Of a stretch of DNA of 64,000 nt, positions 24,071 through 33,568 are shown piece by piece. The stretch lies in contig CAWDUO010000005.1 of assembly GCA_963805475.1 (NCBI GenBank), positions 62,001-126,000 on the forward strand, in the 5' to 3' direction. The notes below the pieces were generated by a model that did no database searches, was not told where the DNA came from, and worked only from the letters and a program-made list of their open reading frames with translations. The DNA comes from VRUE01 sp963805475 (lineage in GTDB: Bacteria > Actinomycetota > Thermoleophilia > Solirubrobacterales > 70-9). How positions within the stretch are numbered: the stretch's first letter is position 1; the number at the start of each line of letters is the position of its first letter. Made by a program: the position numbers and the translations under genes.

Positions 24071-25182
24071 GCCGCGTACTCCTCCGCGTCGGCGCGCTTC
24101 AGCTCGAGGCCGTGGCCGGGGCGCGAGCGGTCTGGGACGAGCCGGCCGCCCTCCGGGTCGAGCGTGCCGTCGAACAGCAGCCGCTCGACCCGCACGTGGT
24201 CGTGGAAGTACTCGAGGTGCTCGAGCGTCTCGATCGCGCAGCAGGCGTGCGCCGAGATCGCCGGCGCGCAGTGGGCGGAGAAGCGCCGCCGCGCCGCCTT
24301 GCAGACGCCGTCGGCGCGCAGCATGTTGGTGACCCCGCCGACCCGGGTCACGTCGGCCTGCACGACGTCGACGCAGCCCGCGAGCTCGCCGAGCTGCCGC
24401 AGCCCCCACTCGTACTCGCCGGCGGCGATCGCCATCCCGGCGGGGCCGTGCTCGCGCACGAAGGCCAGCCCGGCGCGGTCCTCGGAGCTGACCGGCTCCT
24501 CGAGGTAGGAGACGCCGTGCTCGGCATACCGCTCGGCCTCGCCGAGCGCCGCCTTCGGCGCGAAGGCGCCGTTGGCGTCGACCATCAGCTCGACCTCGTC
24601 GCCGATCGCCTTGCGGCAGAGGGCGAGGCGGTCGGGGTCGCGCTCCGGTTCGCGGCCGACCTTGACCTTGACGCGCGGCAGCCCGGCCTCCATCCAGCCT
24701 TCGAGCTGATCGCGCAGCCGCGGCGGCGAGTAGGAGGTGAAGCCGCCGCTGCCGTAGACCGGGACGCTCTCGTGGAAGCGGGGGAGGGCGTCGGCGAGGC
24801 AGAGGCCCAGCAGCCTCGCCTTCAGGTCCCAGAGCGCGACGTCGACCGCGGAGACCGCCATCGCGCCGACGCCGGGGCGGCCGGCGTTGCGGATCGCCTC
24901 CTGCATGGCGGACCAGGCGGCGGGCGGCGAGAGCGCGTCGCGGCCGGCGACGACGTCCGCGAGCTTCGACTCGACGAAGGTCGCCACGGCGACGTCGCCG
25001 TAGGCGTAGCCGAGGCCGGTCGCGCCGCCCGCGTGGGCCTCGACCACGACGATCGTCGTCGAGTCCCAGCGCAGCGTGCCGTCGGACTCCGGCTCGTCGG
25101 TGGGGACGGTGAAGGCCGAGACGTCGAGGCCGCCGATCGGCGCCTCGACCGCCTCGCCTTCGGGCGCGGCCACCGCGGCCAT
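24067..25182 (-). CDS. Enolase-superfamily enzyme (mandelate racemase/muconate lactonizing type)
   Basis: Metal-dependent enzyme that abstracts an alpha proton from a carboxylate (dehydratase, racemase or cycloisomerase). The barrel motifs are in order: general base region KVKVGREP (KxK), metal ligands in MVDANGAF (Asp), YLEEPVSSED (Glu) and AAGEYEWG (Glu), and SAHCAPAISAH carrying His residues near the last strands. 371 aa. ATG 25182 overlaps the preceding stop (TGATG). The substrate is unknown; the neighbours suggest sugar-acid or hydroxy-acid breakdown feeding pyruvate-type metabolism. Confidence 0.87.
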   Translation of the reverse strand: MAAVAAPEGEAVEAPIGGLDVSAFTVPTDEPESDGTLRWDSTTIVVVEAHAGGATGLGYAYGDVAVATFVESKLADVVAGRDALSPPAAWSAMQEAIRNAGRPGVGAMAVSAVDVALWDLKARLLGLCLADALPRFHESVPVYGSGGFTSYSPPRLRDQLEGWMEAGLPRVKVKVGREPERDPDRLALCRKAIGDEVELMVDANGAFAPKAALGEAERYAEHGVSYLEEPVSSEDRAGLAFVREHGPAGMAIAAGEYEWGLRQLGELAGCVDVVQADVTRVGGVTNMLRADGVCKAARRRFSAHCAPAISAHACCAIETLEHLEYFHDHVRVERLLFDGTLDPEGGRLVPDRSRPGHGLELKRADAEEYAA

Positions 25183-26967
25183 CAGCCGCTCACGAACTCT
25201 TTCAGCTTGCCCTTCAGCGACTGTTTGACGATGCGGGCGCCGTTGGGGTCGCCTTTGACCAGGGCTTTCGCCATCGAGGTCGCCTGTTCGACTTTGATGT
25301 GCGGCGGCAGCGGCGGCACCTCGGGGTCGGTGATCGCCTCGATCAGGACCGGGCGCTCGGCGGCGAGCGCCTCGTCCCAGGCGCCGGCGACCTGGTCGGG
25401 ATCGTCGACGCGGATGCCCTTCAGGCCGAGCAGCTCGGCGTAGCGCGCGTAGCCGAAGTCGGGGATCGTCTGCGAGGCCTCGAGTTTCGGGTCGCCGGTG
25501 AGCACGCGCTGCTCCCAGGTGACCTGGTTGAGGTCGTCGTTGTGCAGCACGAGGACGATCGTCTGCCTGTTCGGCCATTCCTCGTAGCGGTTGGCGATGT
25601 CGATCAGCGCGTTGATCCCGAGCATCTGCATCGCCCCGTCGCCGAGCGCCGCGATCACCGGCCGGTCGGGGTAGGCCATCTTCGCCGCGAAGGCGTAGGG
25701 GATGCCCGGGCCCATCGTCGCCAGCGTGCCCGAGAGCGCCGCCCGCATGCCCCTGCGCAGCTTCAGGTGGCGCGCCCACCAGTTCGTCGCCGAGCCCGAG
25801 TCGGCGGTCAGGATGCAGTCGTCGGGCAGGCGGGGAGAGAGCTCGTGGAAGACGCGCAGCGGGTTGAGCGGCGTCGCATCGATCATCGCCCGCGCGGAGA
25901 GGATCTCCTCCCACTTCTCCACTTCGCCTTCGATCTCCTCGCGCCAGGAGCGGTCCTGCTTGCGCTCCAGCTGGGGGATCAGCTCGCGCAGCGTGTCGCG
26001 CGCGTCGCCGATCAGGCCGACCTCCATCGGGTAGCGGATGCCGACCAGGCGGCCGTCGATGTCGATCTGCACGCCGCGCGCCTGGCCCGGCTCGGGCAGC
26101 CACTCCGAGTAGGGGAAGCTCGAGCCGATCATCAGGAAGGTGTCGCAGCCGTCCATCATCTCGTAGCTCGGCTTCGAGCCGAGCAGGCCGATCGGGCCGG
26201 TCACGTAGGGCAGGTCGTCGGGCAGGACGTCGCGGCCGTTGAGCGCCTTGGCGACGCCGGCGCCGAGCAGCTCGGCGACCTGCTCGACCTCCTCCGCGGC
26301 CTGGCGGGCGCCGGCGCCGACGAGGATCGCGACCTTCTCGCCGCCGTTCAGCAGCTCGGCGGCGCGGCGCACCTCCCCGGCCGGCGGGATCACGCGCGAG
26401 GGCTTGGCGTCGGCGGACCCGGTGAAGACCGAGCCGTGGCTCATCGGCGGGTCCTCGTAGTTCGGCCTCCTGCACGTCCTCGGGGAAGATCACGGCGGTG
26501 ACCGAGCGGGAGGCGCGGGCGATCTGCACAGCGCGGTCGATCAGATGGCGCGCCTGCGGCGGCGACATGCAGGTCTGGACGAACTCCGAGGCGACGTCCT
26601 TGAACAGCGTGTTGAGGTCGACCTCCTGCTGGTAGTTCGAGCCCAGCGAGGTCGTCTTCTGCTGGCCGATCAGCGCGACCACCGGCTGGTGGTCGAGCTT
26701 CGCGTCGTAGAGGCCGTTGAGCAGGTGGATCGCGCCGGGCCCGGAGGTCGCCATGCAGACGCCGACCTCGCCGGTCAGCTTGGCGTGCGCGCAGGCGGCG
26801 AAGGCGGCGATCTCCTCGTGGCGCGTCTGCACGAACTCGACCTCCTCGCCGTGCTCGTGAAAGCCGCCGAGGATGCCGTTGATGCCGTCGCCCGGATAGC
26901 CGTAGACCCGGCCCACCCCGTGCTCGTGGAGTCGTTTCAGTGCGAATGCGCCAACCGTTTCCGACAT
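25182..26967 (-). CDS. Thiamine pyrophosphate enzyme, pyruvate oxidase/acetolactate synthase-like (frameshifted)
   Basis: TPP-dependent enzyme of the POX/ALS group. N-terminal PYR domain: GVGRVYGYPGDGINGILGG, FVQTRHEEIAAFAA (Glu for TPP activation), MATSGPGAIHLLNGLYDAK. The frame breaks at about 26463 by one extra base after PEDVQEA; the continuation NYEDPPMSHGSVF... carries the central domain and the TPP/Mg motif ALGDGAMQMLGINALIDIANRY. Full length about 595 aa, right for the family. ATG 26967 has GGGAAGAGGATCG upstream as ribosome site. It heads the three-gene operon. Confidence 0.85.
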
Positions 26968-27137
26968 CGATCCTCTTCCCTTCGCTCGTCTCTCTCGGAC
27001 TCGTCTGGGCTACCCGGATCGGCCGGCCGGAAAACGACTGCTAGGTGAAGGCGCGGGCAAAAAGGGATCAGTAGCCCTCGGTGGCGTAGGGGTTGAGGAA
27101 CTGCCGTGTGCCGGAAACCGGCGCGCTCGACCTCGGC
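26968..27137. other. Intergenic with a possible gene tail
   Basis: No full gene. On the minus strand a frame ending at TCA 27069 reads SGTRQFLNPYATEGY then stops, which looks like the C-terminus of some lost protein. The rest is featureless. Confidence 0.3.
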
Positions 27138-28304
27138 TCAGCTCGGCTCGATCGCAGACGTCGGTCCCACGCGGCGCTCGATCGTCTCGATCTGGTGGTC
27201 GACTATCTCGCGGGCCTCGGCTTCGGAGAGCCCGTACTCCGATGCTCGGGCCACGCAGCCAGACGCCTGGCTCATCCGGTATCCATCCTTGCCGATCGCC
27301 ATCAGCTGAGCGGTCTCGCCGCCGGTGCGGGCCTGCGGGCAGATGTCATAGGCGGGGGTCAGAGTCAGCGACTGTCCGTCCCAAAAGGCTGCGTGGTTAC
27401 GAGCGTGGTCGTCGGTGTTGCCGACCAGGACGTTGAAGACGATGCGGCCGAAGAGCTCGCGCAGGGTCTGTGTCGGCGTCGCTGAACCGGGCGCGGATCT
27501 GATCCGCGAGGTGGGCGTAGCTCGCGTACCGGGCACTCATCTCGTCCAGCTCGAGAATCGTCAGCGCCGAGACCATTGCCCGGCGGGCGCCTCCGCCGGG
27601 GCGGTCGAACCGCTCGATCAGCAGGGCGTCCTTCCCGAGCGCGTTCGTCAGCTTCACTCGGGCGGCGTCGAGACCCACGCGGCGTGCGAGCTCCATCGCG
27701 ATGAACTCCCCCTTGACCACGGGAAAGGCGTCGGTGGTCGAGCTGAACTTCGCAATCAGCCGGCGCTCGCCGTCACGCAGCAGTGCCTTGGGCCGGGCTC
27801 CACCGACCGAGCTGCCGTGCAGGAGGGCCTGGTCGAGCGCCGGCGAGAGAGCCACCCCCTGCTCCACTCGTTCGGCCGACTGGGCGAGCTCGGCAAGCGT
27901 GGCTGTGCCGGCCTCGCGGGCGACGTACTCGTCGGCCGCCCTGGAAGTCGAGGGCCCCGATGCGGTCTGAGCCGGACTCGAGCAGGTAGGTCAGCAGGTT
28001 GAGCTCGGCCGTGTCTTCGGCGCCGCGTCCGACCCGAGCATTGAGGATGACCCGCTCGGCCCCAGGCGTCGGGCGCAGAGTCGGCGATGCATCCAGCTAC
28101 TGGACCGACCGGCGGAGCCAGCGGCCCTCGCTGGAGCGGTAGCTCTGGCAGGAAGAGCGGAATGCGGTCCTCGCGGCTGAGATAACTCTGCCCATAGGTG
28201 AACGTGAGCACGCTTCCTTCCGGGTTCAGGCGGCCGGCGACGACTGGCTCGGTGGCGCCGGGGAGCCAGACCCAGACGAAAGCCTGACCGGGCTCAGAAG
28301 TCAT
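27138..28304 (-). pseudogene. hipA: HipA-type serine/threonine kinase toxin, three frameshifts
   Basis: All parts of a HipA kinase are present in order but in four frames: N-terminal FVWVWLPGATEPVVAGRL and TYGQSYLSREDRIPLF; LNLLTYLLESGSDRIGAL; the SSVGGARPKALL glycine loop; the catalytic segment RIVFNVLVGNTDDHARNHA (NxxDDH) and metal-binding LTPAYDICP. The breaks, near 28054, 27938 and 27481, are each explained by one extra G. Intact HipA phosphorylates glutamyl-tRNA synthetase and causes growth arrest. The start ATG 28304 overlaps the hipB stop by 11 bp. Since other genes here have the same kind of +1 errors, the gene may be intact in the organism. Confidence 0.8.
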
Positions 28305-28623
28305 CGTCGATCCTGGTCGGCTTGCGCACTCGGTCGGGCAGGGCGGCCAGCCGATCCTCGATCCGCGCCGCTTCGATTGCTCTGCGGGGGCGGTCGGCGT
28401 GGAACAGCGGCACCCCGGCAAGGGTCGCCGCCTCGAATGCGACCCCGAGGCCGACGCTGGGATCTCCGCGCTCGATCTTGCGCATCGTCACGTGGGTTAT
28501 GCCGACGCGCTCGGCCAGCTCTTGGAGCGTCCAGCGGCGTTCGCGCCGCGCGACCGCGATCTGGCCGCCGAGCAGTTTCGCCGCCTCGATCGTGGAGGCC
28601 GAGAAGGGGTGCGTTCTCTTCAC
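28294..28623 (-). CDS. hipB: HipB-type XRE antitoxin
   Basis: 109-aa helix-turn-helix protein upstream of hipA: LGGQIAVARRERRWTLQELA, ERVGITHVTMRKIERGDPSVGLG is a typical XRE fold, followed by a short Arg-rich tail. It should bind HipA and repress the operon. Two AT-rich palindromic sites lie just upstream of its ATG 28623. Confidence 0.88.
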   Translation of the reverse strand: MKRTHPFSASTIEAAKLLGGQIAVARRERRWTLQELAERVGITHVTMRKIERGDPSVGLGVAFEAATLAGVPLFHADRPRRAIEAARIEDRLAALPDRVRKPTRIDDDF

Positions 28624-28631
28624 CCTTCAAT

Positions 28632-28675
28632 GATATCTAAATATCTATTGGAAGTTCAAAAGATAGTTAAATATC
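28632..28675. promoter_or_regulatory. Paired operator-like sites upstream of hipB
   Basis: GATATCTAAATATC at 28632-28645 and GATAGTTAAATATC at 28662-28675 are two copies of one palindromic motif (arms GATA/TATC), 30 bp apart centre to centre, about three helical turns. The stretch is strikingly AT-rich and precedes the hipB start, so it likely holds the promoter and HipB binding sites. It also lies upstream of divergent ctaG. Confidence 0.65.
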
Positions 28676-28700
28676 TTCCAAATACCCCGCCAGATGAGGG

Positions 28701-29601
28701 ATGCTTACCCGTGGAACGGGTAATGAACCAGGCGAGTTGACGAACCTGGGTCCCATCGTCGCCACCGCGCTCGCCGCGGCTCTCTACACGCGGCGCAGCC
28801 GCGAGCTCGCCCGGCGCGGCAGGCCGATGCCCGCCTGGCGCCAGGCCTGCTTCTACCTCGGCCTCGCGGCGCTGCTGGCGGCGCTGATCTCGCCGCTCGA
28901 CCGGATCGCCGAGACGCGGGTCTTCTACGCGCACATGATCCAGCACCTGACGATCGGCGAACTGGCGCCGCTGCTGATCCTGCTCGGGCTCAGCGGCGCG
29001 ATGCTGCGGCCGCTGCTCGCCCTGCCGCCGGCGCAGCGCCTGCGCTTCCTCGTCCTGCCGCTCGTCGCCCTGCCGATCTGGGCGATCAACCTCTATGCCT
29101 GGCACCTGCCGGCGCTCTACGAACTGGCGCTCGAAAACGAGCTCGTGCACTGGCTCGAGCACGGCATGTTCTTCGCCGCCGGGATGCTGATGTGGGGGGC
29201 GCTGATCGAGCCGATCCCGGGGCCCACCTGGTTCGGCTCCGGCGCCAAGGCGACCTACGTGCTGGCGGTGCGGGCGCTCGGCTGCGCGATCCTCGGCAAC
29301 ATCCTGATCTGGTCGGGCACGCCCCTGTACCCCGGCTACGCCGGAGGCGAGCGGATCTGGGGGATCTCGCCGCTGCGCGACCAGCAGATCGGCGGCGCGA
29401 TCATGTTCATCTGGGGCGCCCTGATCACGATCGTCGTCTTCTCCTGGCTGTTCCTGCGCTGGCTGCGCGAGGCGGAGCTGCGCCAGTCCGCTGCTCGACG
29501 CCGGCGGCGACGAGCGGGCGGCCCTCAGGACCGCGCGCTACCGACGGCGGTCTCCCGCTCGGCGCGCTGCTGCTCCGCCTCCACCGCCTCCATCCCCCTG
29601 A
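28701..29601 (+). CDS. ctaG: Cytochrome c oxidase assembly protein CtaG (caa3 type; 3' frameshift)
   Basis: Polytopic membrane protein of the CtaG_2 family, needed for copper delivery or assembly of caa3 oxidase. Motifs and helices: ACFYLGLAALLAALISPLD, FYAHMIQHLTIGELAPLLIL (MIQH), YAWHLPALYELALENELVHWLEH, and later helices to FSWLFLRWLREAEL. At about 29489 an extra base breaks the frame; the restored tail reads LLDAGGDERAALRTARY, the usual family end, and stops at 29601, overlapping the convergent qcrB end. The start is unclear: ATG 28701 or TTG 28737 (LTNLGPIVATAL). Confidence 0.85.
28705..28723. repeat. Short perfect inverted repeat at the ctaG 5' end
   Basis: TTACCCGT (28705-28712), GGA, ACGGGTAA (28716-28723). 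It lies at the ctaG start, inside the first codons if ATG 28701 is used, and would fit an operator or a 5' hairpin if TTG 28737 is the real start. Confidence 0.5.
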
Positions 29602-30887
29602 GGCCGAGGCAGACGCGCCAGGCTCCGAAGCCGATGACGATGGGCAGGATCCAGACCGCCACGCGGTAGAACCAGACCTGGCTCATGTAGCCGATCCCGA
29701 GCCAGACCAGCATCCGGTCGGAGGCGCCGGCGAGGAAGATCATCACCACCCAGGAGAGGAAGCCGGCGCCGATCGCGGTGCGCACCGGGGCGTCGCGCGG
29801 GCGCTGGAGCACGTTGTGGGTGCGCCGGTCGCCGGTCGCCCGCCGCTCCACCCAGGGCCAGGCGAGCAGCGCCCCCATGACCACGGTGGGGAAGAGGATG
29901 CCGCCCCAGAAGGGGTTCGGGACCAGGGTGCGGTTCCAGACGACGACGTCGAAGCCGGGGACGAGCCGCAGGGCGCCGATCAGCCAGCCCAGGTACCAGT
30001 CGGGCTGCGCTCCGTTCGTCCCCTGGGAGACGTGGTAGGGGCCCCAGAGCCAGATCGGGTTGATCTGCACCAGCCCGCCGAGCAGCACCAGCGCCGCCGC
30101 GACGGCGAACAGCAGGCCGAGCGAGCGCGGCACCTGGGCCGGGAAGGCCGGCAGGCCGATCAGCCTGCGCTCGCCGGCGCACGCGCTCGCGCTTGAACTG
30201 CGTGTGGTGGCGCGAGGCGACGAGCGCCAGGTGGGCGGTCAGCAGGCCGCCGATCAGCAGCGGCAGCAGGAGGACGTGGGCGATGTACATGCGCGACCAG
30301 AGTTCCGGCCCGCCGGGGAACGGGTGGCCGAAGATCGCCAGCATCAGGTTGGCGCCGACGAAGGGGATCGAGAGCCCGACCGCGTAGCCGATCGCCAGGC
30401 CCATGCCGGAGAGCAGGTCGTCGACCAGCGAGTAGCCGAGGTAGCCCTCGAGCAGGGCCGCGAACAGCATCAATATGCCGATGACATAGGTCAGCTCGCG
30501 CGGCTTGCGGTAGGCGCCGGTGAAGAAGACGCGGATCAGGTGCAGGACGATCGCCGCGACGAAGACGTCGGCGGCCCAGTGGTGGGTCTGGCGGATCAAG
30601 AGCCCGGCCTTGACGTCGAAGGAGATGTGCAGGACGGAGATGTAGGCCTTGCTGGCCTCGACGCCGTGCAGCGGCGTGTAGCTGCCTTCGTAGGTGTCCT
30701 TCGCGGTGCTCGGGTCGAAGAAGAAGGTCAGGTAGACGCCGGTCGCGACGAGCACGAGGAAGGCGTAGAGCGCCACCTCGCCGAGCAGGAAGGACCAGTG
30801 GTCGGGGAAGGCGTAGCGCAGCGTCCTGCGCAGCAGCGGCGCGGCGCCGCTGCGCTGGTCGAGGAAGCGGACAGTGCGGCGGATCAC
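29525..30887 (-). CDS. qcrB: Cytochrome bc complex cytochrome b subunit (frameshifted)
   Basis: Quinol-oxidising cytochrome b of the bcc complex. Haem histidines are in IRQTHHWAADVFVAAIVLHL and IAHVLLLPLLIGGLLTAHLALV; the Qo-site motif appears as PDWYLGWL (PDWY instead of the usual PEWY). One base is missing near 30178 (between FKRERVR and GERRLIGLPAFP), so the gene reads in two frames here; together they give about 454 aa. The start ATG/GTG at 30887 overlaps the qcrA stop by 4 bp. Last gene of the respiratory operon, convergent with ctaG. Confidence 0.92.
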
Positions 30888-31777
30888 GCCGAGGGCCTCC
30901 GCGTGCGCACGCCCCAGAAGGCCGGTCCGACCGGTCCGGAGAGCTGGCCGGCGGCGCGCAGGTCGCCCTCCGAGTCGACCAGCAGCGGCAGCTGCGGCAG
31001 CGGCCGTCCCGCCGGGCCGAAGGTCACTTCGGCGCCGCGCGCCGGGTCGAAGGTCGAGTAGTGGCAGGGGCAGACCAGCGCCGGACCGGGCTCGGCGGCC
31101 GGGAACTTCGGGTCGCGGTAGAGGGCGATCGCGCAGCCGGCGTGGGTGCAGATCTTCGAGTAGGCGACGATCCCCTCCGGCGTCCAGCCCTTGCGCCCGG
31201 CCGGCATCTCCAGTTCGCCGGGGTCGAGCCGCACGACGACCAGCGGCGCCGCCAGCTCCTCGCGGTAGGCGTGCTCGGGGTAGGCGGTGTAGAAGGTCCT
31301 CTGCTCGATCTCCTCGGCGGCGTAGGGCTTGCCGTCCTCGTCGACCAGGCGGCGGTCGCGGCGCCAGGGCGAGTAGTAGAAGGACTCGGTGTCGAGCAGC
31401 GGGCCGAAGGAGGCGGCGGGCACGACCAGCGCCGCCCCGAGCGCCGCCCCGGCCGCCCCCGCGGCGCCGATCAGCAGCCGCTTGCGGGTGAAGCGGTCGC
31501 CGCTCTCGGCGAGCAGCCGGTCGACCGCGTCCTGCTCGGCCGGGTGCTCGGCCGCCGGATAGTCCTCCTCGACCTCTTCGTCGGCCGCCGGGAAGAGCTT
31601 CTCGCCGGCGAGGATCAGCGCCGCGGCGAGCAGCGCCAGCGCGACGCCGAGGCAGAGGCCCAGGTACTGGGTCAGGTGCGGCCAGTCGAGGGCATAGACG
31701 ACGACGAACATCAGCGCGCAGGCGGCGGCGCCGAGCAGCAGCAGGGCGACGAGCAGCTCCGATCGCTCCCGCTTCAC
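30884..31777 (-). CDS. qcrA: Rieske iron-sulfur subunit of the bcc complex
   Basis: Carries electrons from quinol to cytochrome c. As in actinobacterial QcrA there are three membrane helices (about 9-28, 38-57, and 101-125), then the Rieske fold with cluster ligands CTHAGC and CPCHYSTF. 297 aa. Start is GTG 31777, overlapping the qcrC stop (GTGA). Confidence 0.94.
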   Translation of the reverse strand: MKRERSELLVALLLLGAAACALMFVVVYALDWPHLTQYLGLCLGVALALLAAALILAGEKLFPAADEEVEEDYPAAEHPAEQDAVDRLLAESGDRFTRKRLLIGAAGAAGAALGAALVVPAASFGPLLDTESFYYSPWRRDRRLVDEDGKPYAAEEIEQRTFYTAYPEHAYREELAAPLVVVRLDPGELEMPAGRKGWTPEGIVAYSKICTHAGCAIALYRDPKFPAAEPGPALVCPCHYSTFDPARGAEVTFGPAGRPLPQLPLLVDSEGDLRAAGQLSGPVGPAFWGVRTRRPSA

Positions 31778-32598
31778 GTCTTCAGCCTGCTTCCGATCAG
31801 CACGCAGACGCCGGTCAGCGCGACCGCCGCGACCAGCCAGGCGACCAGGCCCTCGGGGACGGGACCGAGGTGGCCGATGCCGAGCCCGCCCTCGTCTTCG
31901 GGGTGCTGGCTGGCGAGCACGTAGGCGACGATCTTGTTCAGGTCGGCGTCGCCGATCTGCGATTTGGGGAACTTCGGCATCAGGAAGGGCCCGATCCGCA
32001 CCGCCTCGGCGATCTCGGTCGCGTTCGCATGCTGGAGCACCGGCACCTTGGCGCCGCTCACGTAGCCGCCTTCGCCGACCACCTGGTGGCAGCCGGCGCA
32101 GTGCTCGGTGAACAGGGACATGCCTTCGGTAAGCGCGTGGTAGTCCGGCTTCGGGTCGGGGACTTCGGGGCCGCCGCCGAAGCTCGCCACGTAGGCGCTG
32201 ATCGCGGCGATCTCACGCGGGTTGAACCAGGGGCGGCGCCGTTCGGGCTCTTCGCCGGCGTGGTTCAGCGGCATCCGCCCGGTGCGCAGGTAGAAGTCCG
32301 GCGCCAGCTCGCCGACCCCGCGCAGCGGCGGTCCCTGGGCGGTGGTGTCGCCGGCGCCGCGGTTGCTGGGGCGGGCGACGCCTTCGCCCATCGGGCCGTG
32401 GCAGCTGGCGCAGTTGGCGGCGAAGAGGCCGGCGCCGAGCCGGCGCTCGCTGATCCGCGAGCCGCCGGGAACGTGCACGATGCCGCTCGGCGGCTCGGCC
32501 TCCGCTGTTCCTTTTCCTCGTATAGCAGGGAAAAGGAACAGCGGAACGAGTATGGGGGCCAGGATCGCGACGGCGAGCATCTGCGTCCGCCGGCTCAT
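31774..32598 (-). CDS. qcrC: Dihaem cytochrome c subunit of the bcc complex
   Basis: Membrane-tethered cytochrome c with two haem sites, CASCH (63-67) and CAGCH (167-171), an N-terminal signal/anchor helix (about 7-24) and a C-terminal helix (GLVAWLVAAVALTGVCVLIG). 274 aa, the QcrC layout that replaces both cytochrome c1 and soluble c in actinobacteria. Codons 18-33 (LFLFPAIRGKGTAE region) coincide exactly with a copy of the dispersed CGCTGTTCC palindrome, which stays in frame. Start ATG 32598; start and stop both overlap neighbours by 4 bp. Confidence 0.92.
   Translation of the reverse strand: MSRRTQMLAVAILAPILVPLFLFPAIRGKGTAEAEPPSGIVHVPGGSRISERRLGAGLFAANCASCHGPMGEGVARPSNRGAGDTTAQGPPLRGVGELAPDFYLRTGRMPLNHAGEEPERRRPWFNPREIAAISAYVASFGGGPEVPDPKPDYHALTEGMSLFTEHCAGCHQVVGEGGYVSGAKVPVLQHANATEIAEAVRIGPFLMPKFPKSQIGDADLNKIVAYVLASQHPEDEGGLGIGHLGPVPEGLVAWLVAAVALTGVCVLIGSRLKT
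32501..32545. repeat. CGCTGTTCC palindrome inside the qcrC coding region
   Basis: TCCGCTGTTCCTTTTCC (32501-32517) pairs perfectly with 32529-32545. It encodes residues 18-33 of QcrC, at the end of the signal/anchor helix. Same core as 1139-1258 and 55501-55547. Confidence 0.9.
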
Positions 32599-32996
32599 GA
32601 CTGGTTGCAGACGTGGTAGGTGAGGGCCCCGGAGGCGGTCATCGCGATCAGCACGAAGAACAGCGAGGAGACCGTCATCCCGACGACGCCGAGGAAGGCG
32701 ATGCGGCCGGGCGGCGGCGCGTCCTTGTAGTCGCCGGTGCGGCGGAAGAGCCAGAGGGCGGTCAACCCGGCGGCGAGCGCGACCGACGCCGCTACGGCGC
32801 CGACGGCGATTCCCCAGACGGCGAGCGAGATGCCCCACATGCCGCCGGTCGGGCTGCACTCCGCCTCGGCCAGCCAGTAGCCGAGGCCGATCTGGAGCAC
32901 GTAGGCGGCGGGAGCGCCGAGGACCGCGAACCAGAGCACCGGCGAGACCGGCGAGGAGGGCGGGATCCGCTCCGCTATCGGCTCCAGCGCCTTCAT
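32595..32996 (-). CDS. Small membrane protein of the respiratory operon
   Basis: 133-aa protein with three or four membrane helices (about 20-40, 47-75, 95-120): LWFAVLGAPAAYVLQIGLGYWLA, GISLAVWGIAVGAVAASVALAAGLTALWLF, FLGVVGMTVSSLFFVLIAMTA (described by position here). It overlaps ctaE upstream and qcrC downstream (ATGA at both ends), so it is made with the oxidase and may be an accessory subunit or assembly factor. I do not recognise a named family. Confidence 0.75.
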   Translation of the reverse strand: MKALEPIAERIPPSSPVSPVLWFAVLGAPAAYVLQIGLGYWLAEAECSPTGGMWGISLAVWGIAVGAVAASVALAAGLTALWLFRRTGDYKDAPPPGRIAFLGVVGMTVSSLFFVLIAMTASGALTYHVCNQS

Positions 32997-33568
32997 AGCG
33001 ACGGCGAGAGCTGGGTCAGCACGACGGCGACCGCCGCGAGGTTGACGAAGTACCAGTAGAGCGCGGTCGCCCGCAGGGCGATCAGCCGGAAGCCGGTCAG
33101 GCCGCGCCAGAGCTTCCACAGCAGCCACGAGTCGAGCGCCAGGCCGACGGCGACGTGGGCGTGGTGGACGCCGAGCAGGGTGAAGTAGATCGAGGAGTAG
33201 GCGTTCTGCTGCGGGCTGAAGCTGTTCATGTCGGCGACGTAGAGGTGGATCTGCAGGCCGAGGTAGGCGGCCTGGATCGCGGCCGCCGCGGCCAGCAGCC
33301 ACCAGGCGCGGCGCGCCCGGCCGCGCTTCGCCTCGCGCACCGAGAGGAAGACGGGCACGGTGGCCGCGAGGAGCCCGCCGGTGAAGACCAGGGGCAGCGT
33401 CGCCGAGGGCGCCTCGATCCCCCCGAGCGGCCACTCGCTCGCCTTGAAGCGCAGGTAGAAGTAGGTGGCGATCAGGCAGGCGAAGAAGGTCGCCTCGGTC
33501 GCGATCAGCAACGCCATCCCCCACCAGCCGCTCGGCTGCGCCCGCCGCCGCGCCGCCGCCGCCTCCAT
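32993..33568 (-). CDS. ctaE: Cytochrome c oxidase subunit III
   Basis: 191-aa, five-helix form of subunit III. Diagnostic segments: GWWGMALLIATEATFFACLI (with the conserved Glu), FLRF..SEWP, and the late motif FTLLGVHHAHVAVGLALD followed by ALYWYFVNLAAVAVV. ATG 33568 overlaps the ctaD stop by one base (TGATG); the stop overlaps the next gene (ATGA). Confidence 0.93.
   Translation of the reverse strand: MEAAAARRRAQPSGWWGMALLIATEATFFACLIATYFYLRFKASEWPLGGIEAPSATLPLVFTGGLLAATVPVFLSVREAKRGRARRAWWLLAAAAAIQAAYLGLQIHLYVADMNSFSPQQNAYSSIYFTLLGVHHAHVAVGLALDSWLLWKLWRGLTGFRLIALRATALYWYFVNLAAVAVVLTQLSPSL

Noticed and set aside
28685..28740. ATG 28722 as start of ctaG
   Set aside because: It is out of frame and reaches a stop after five codons.
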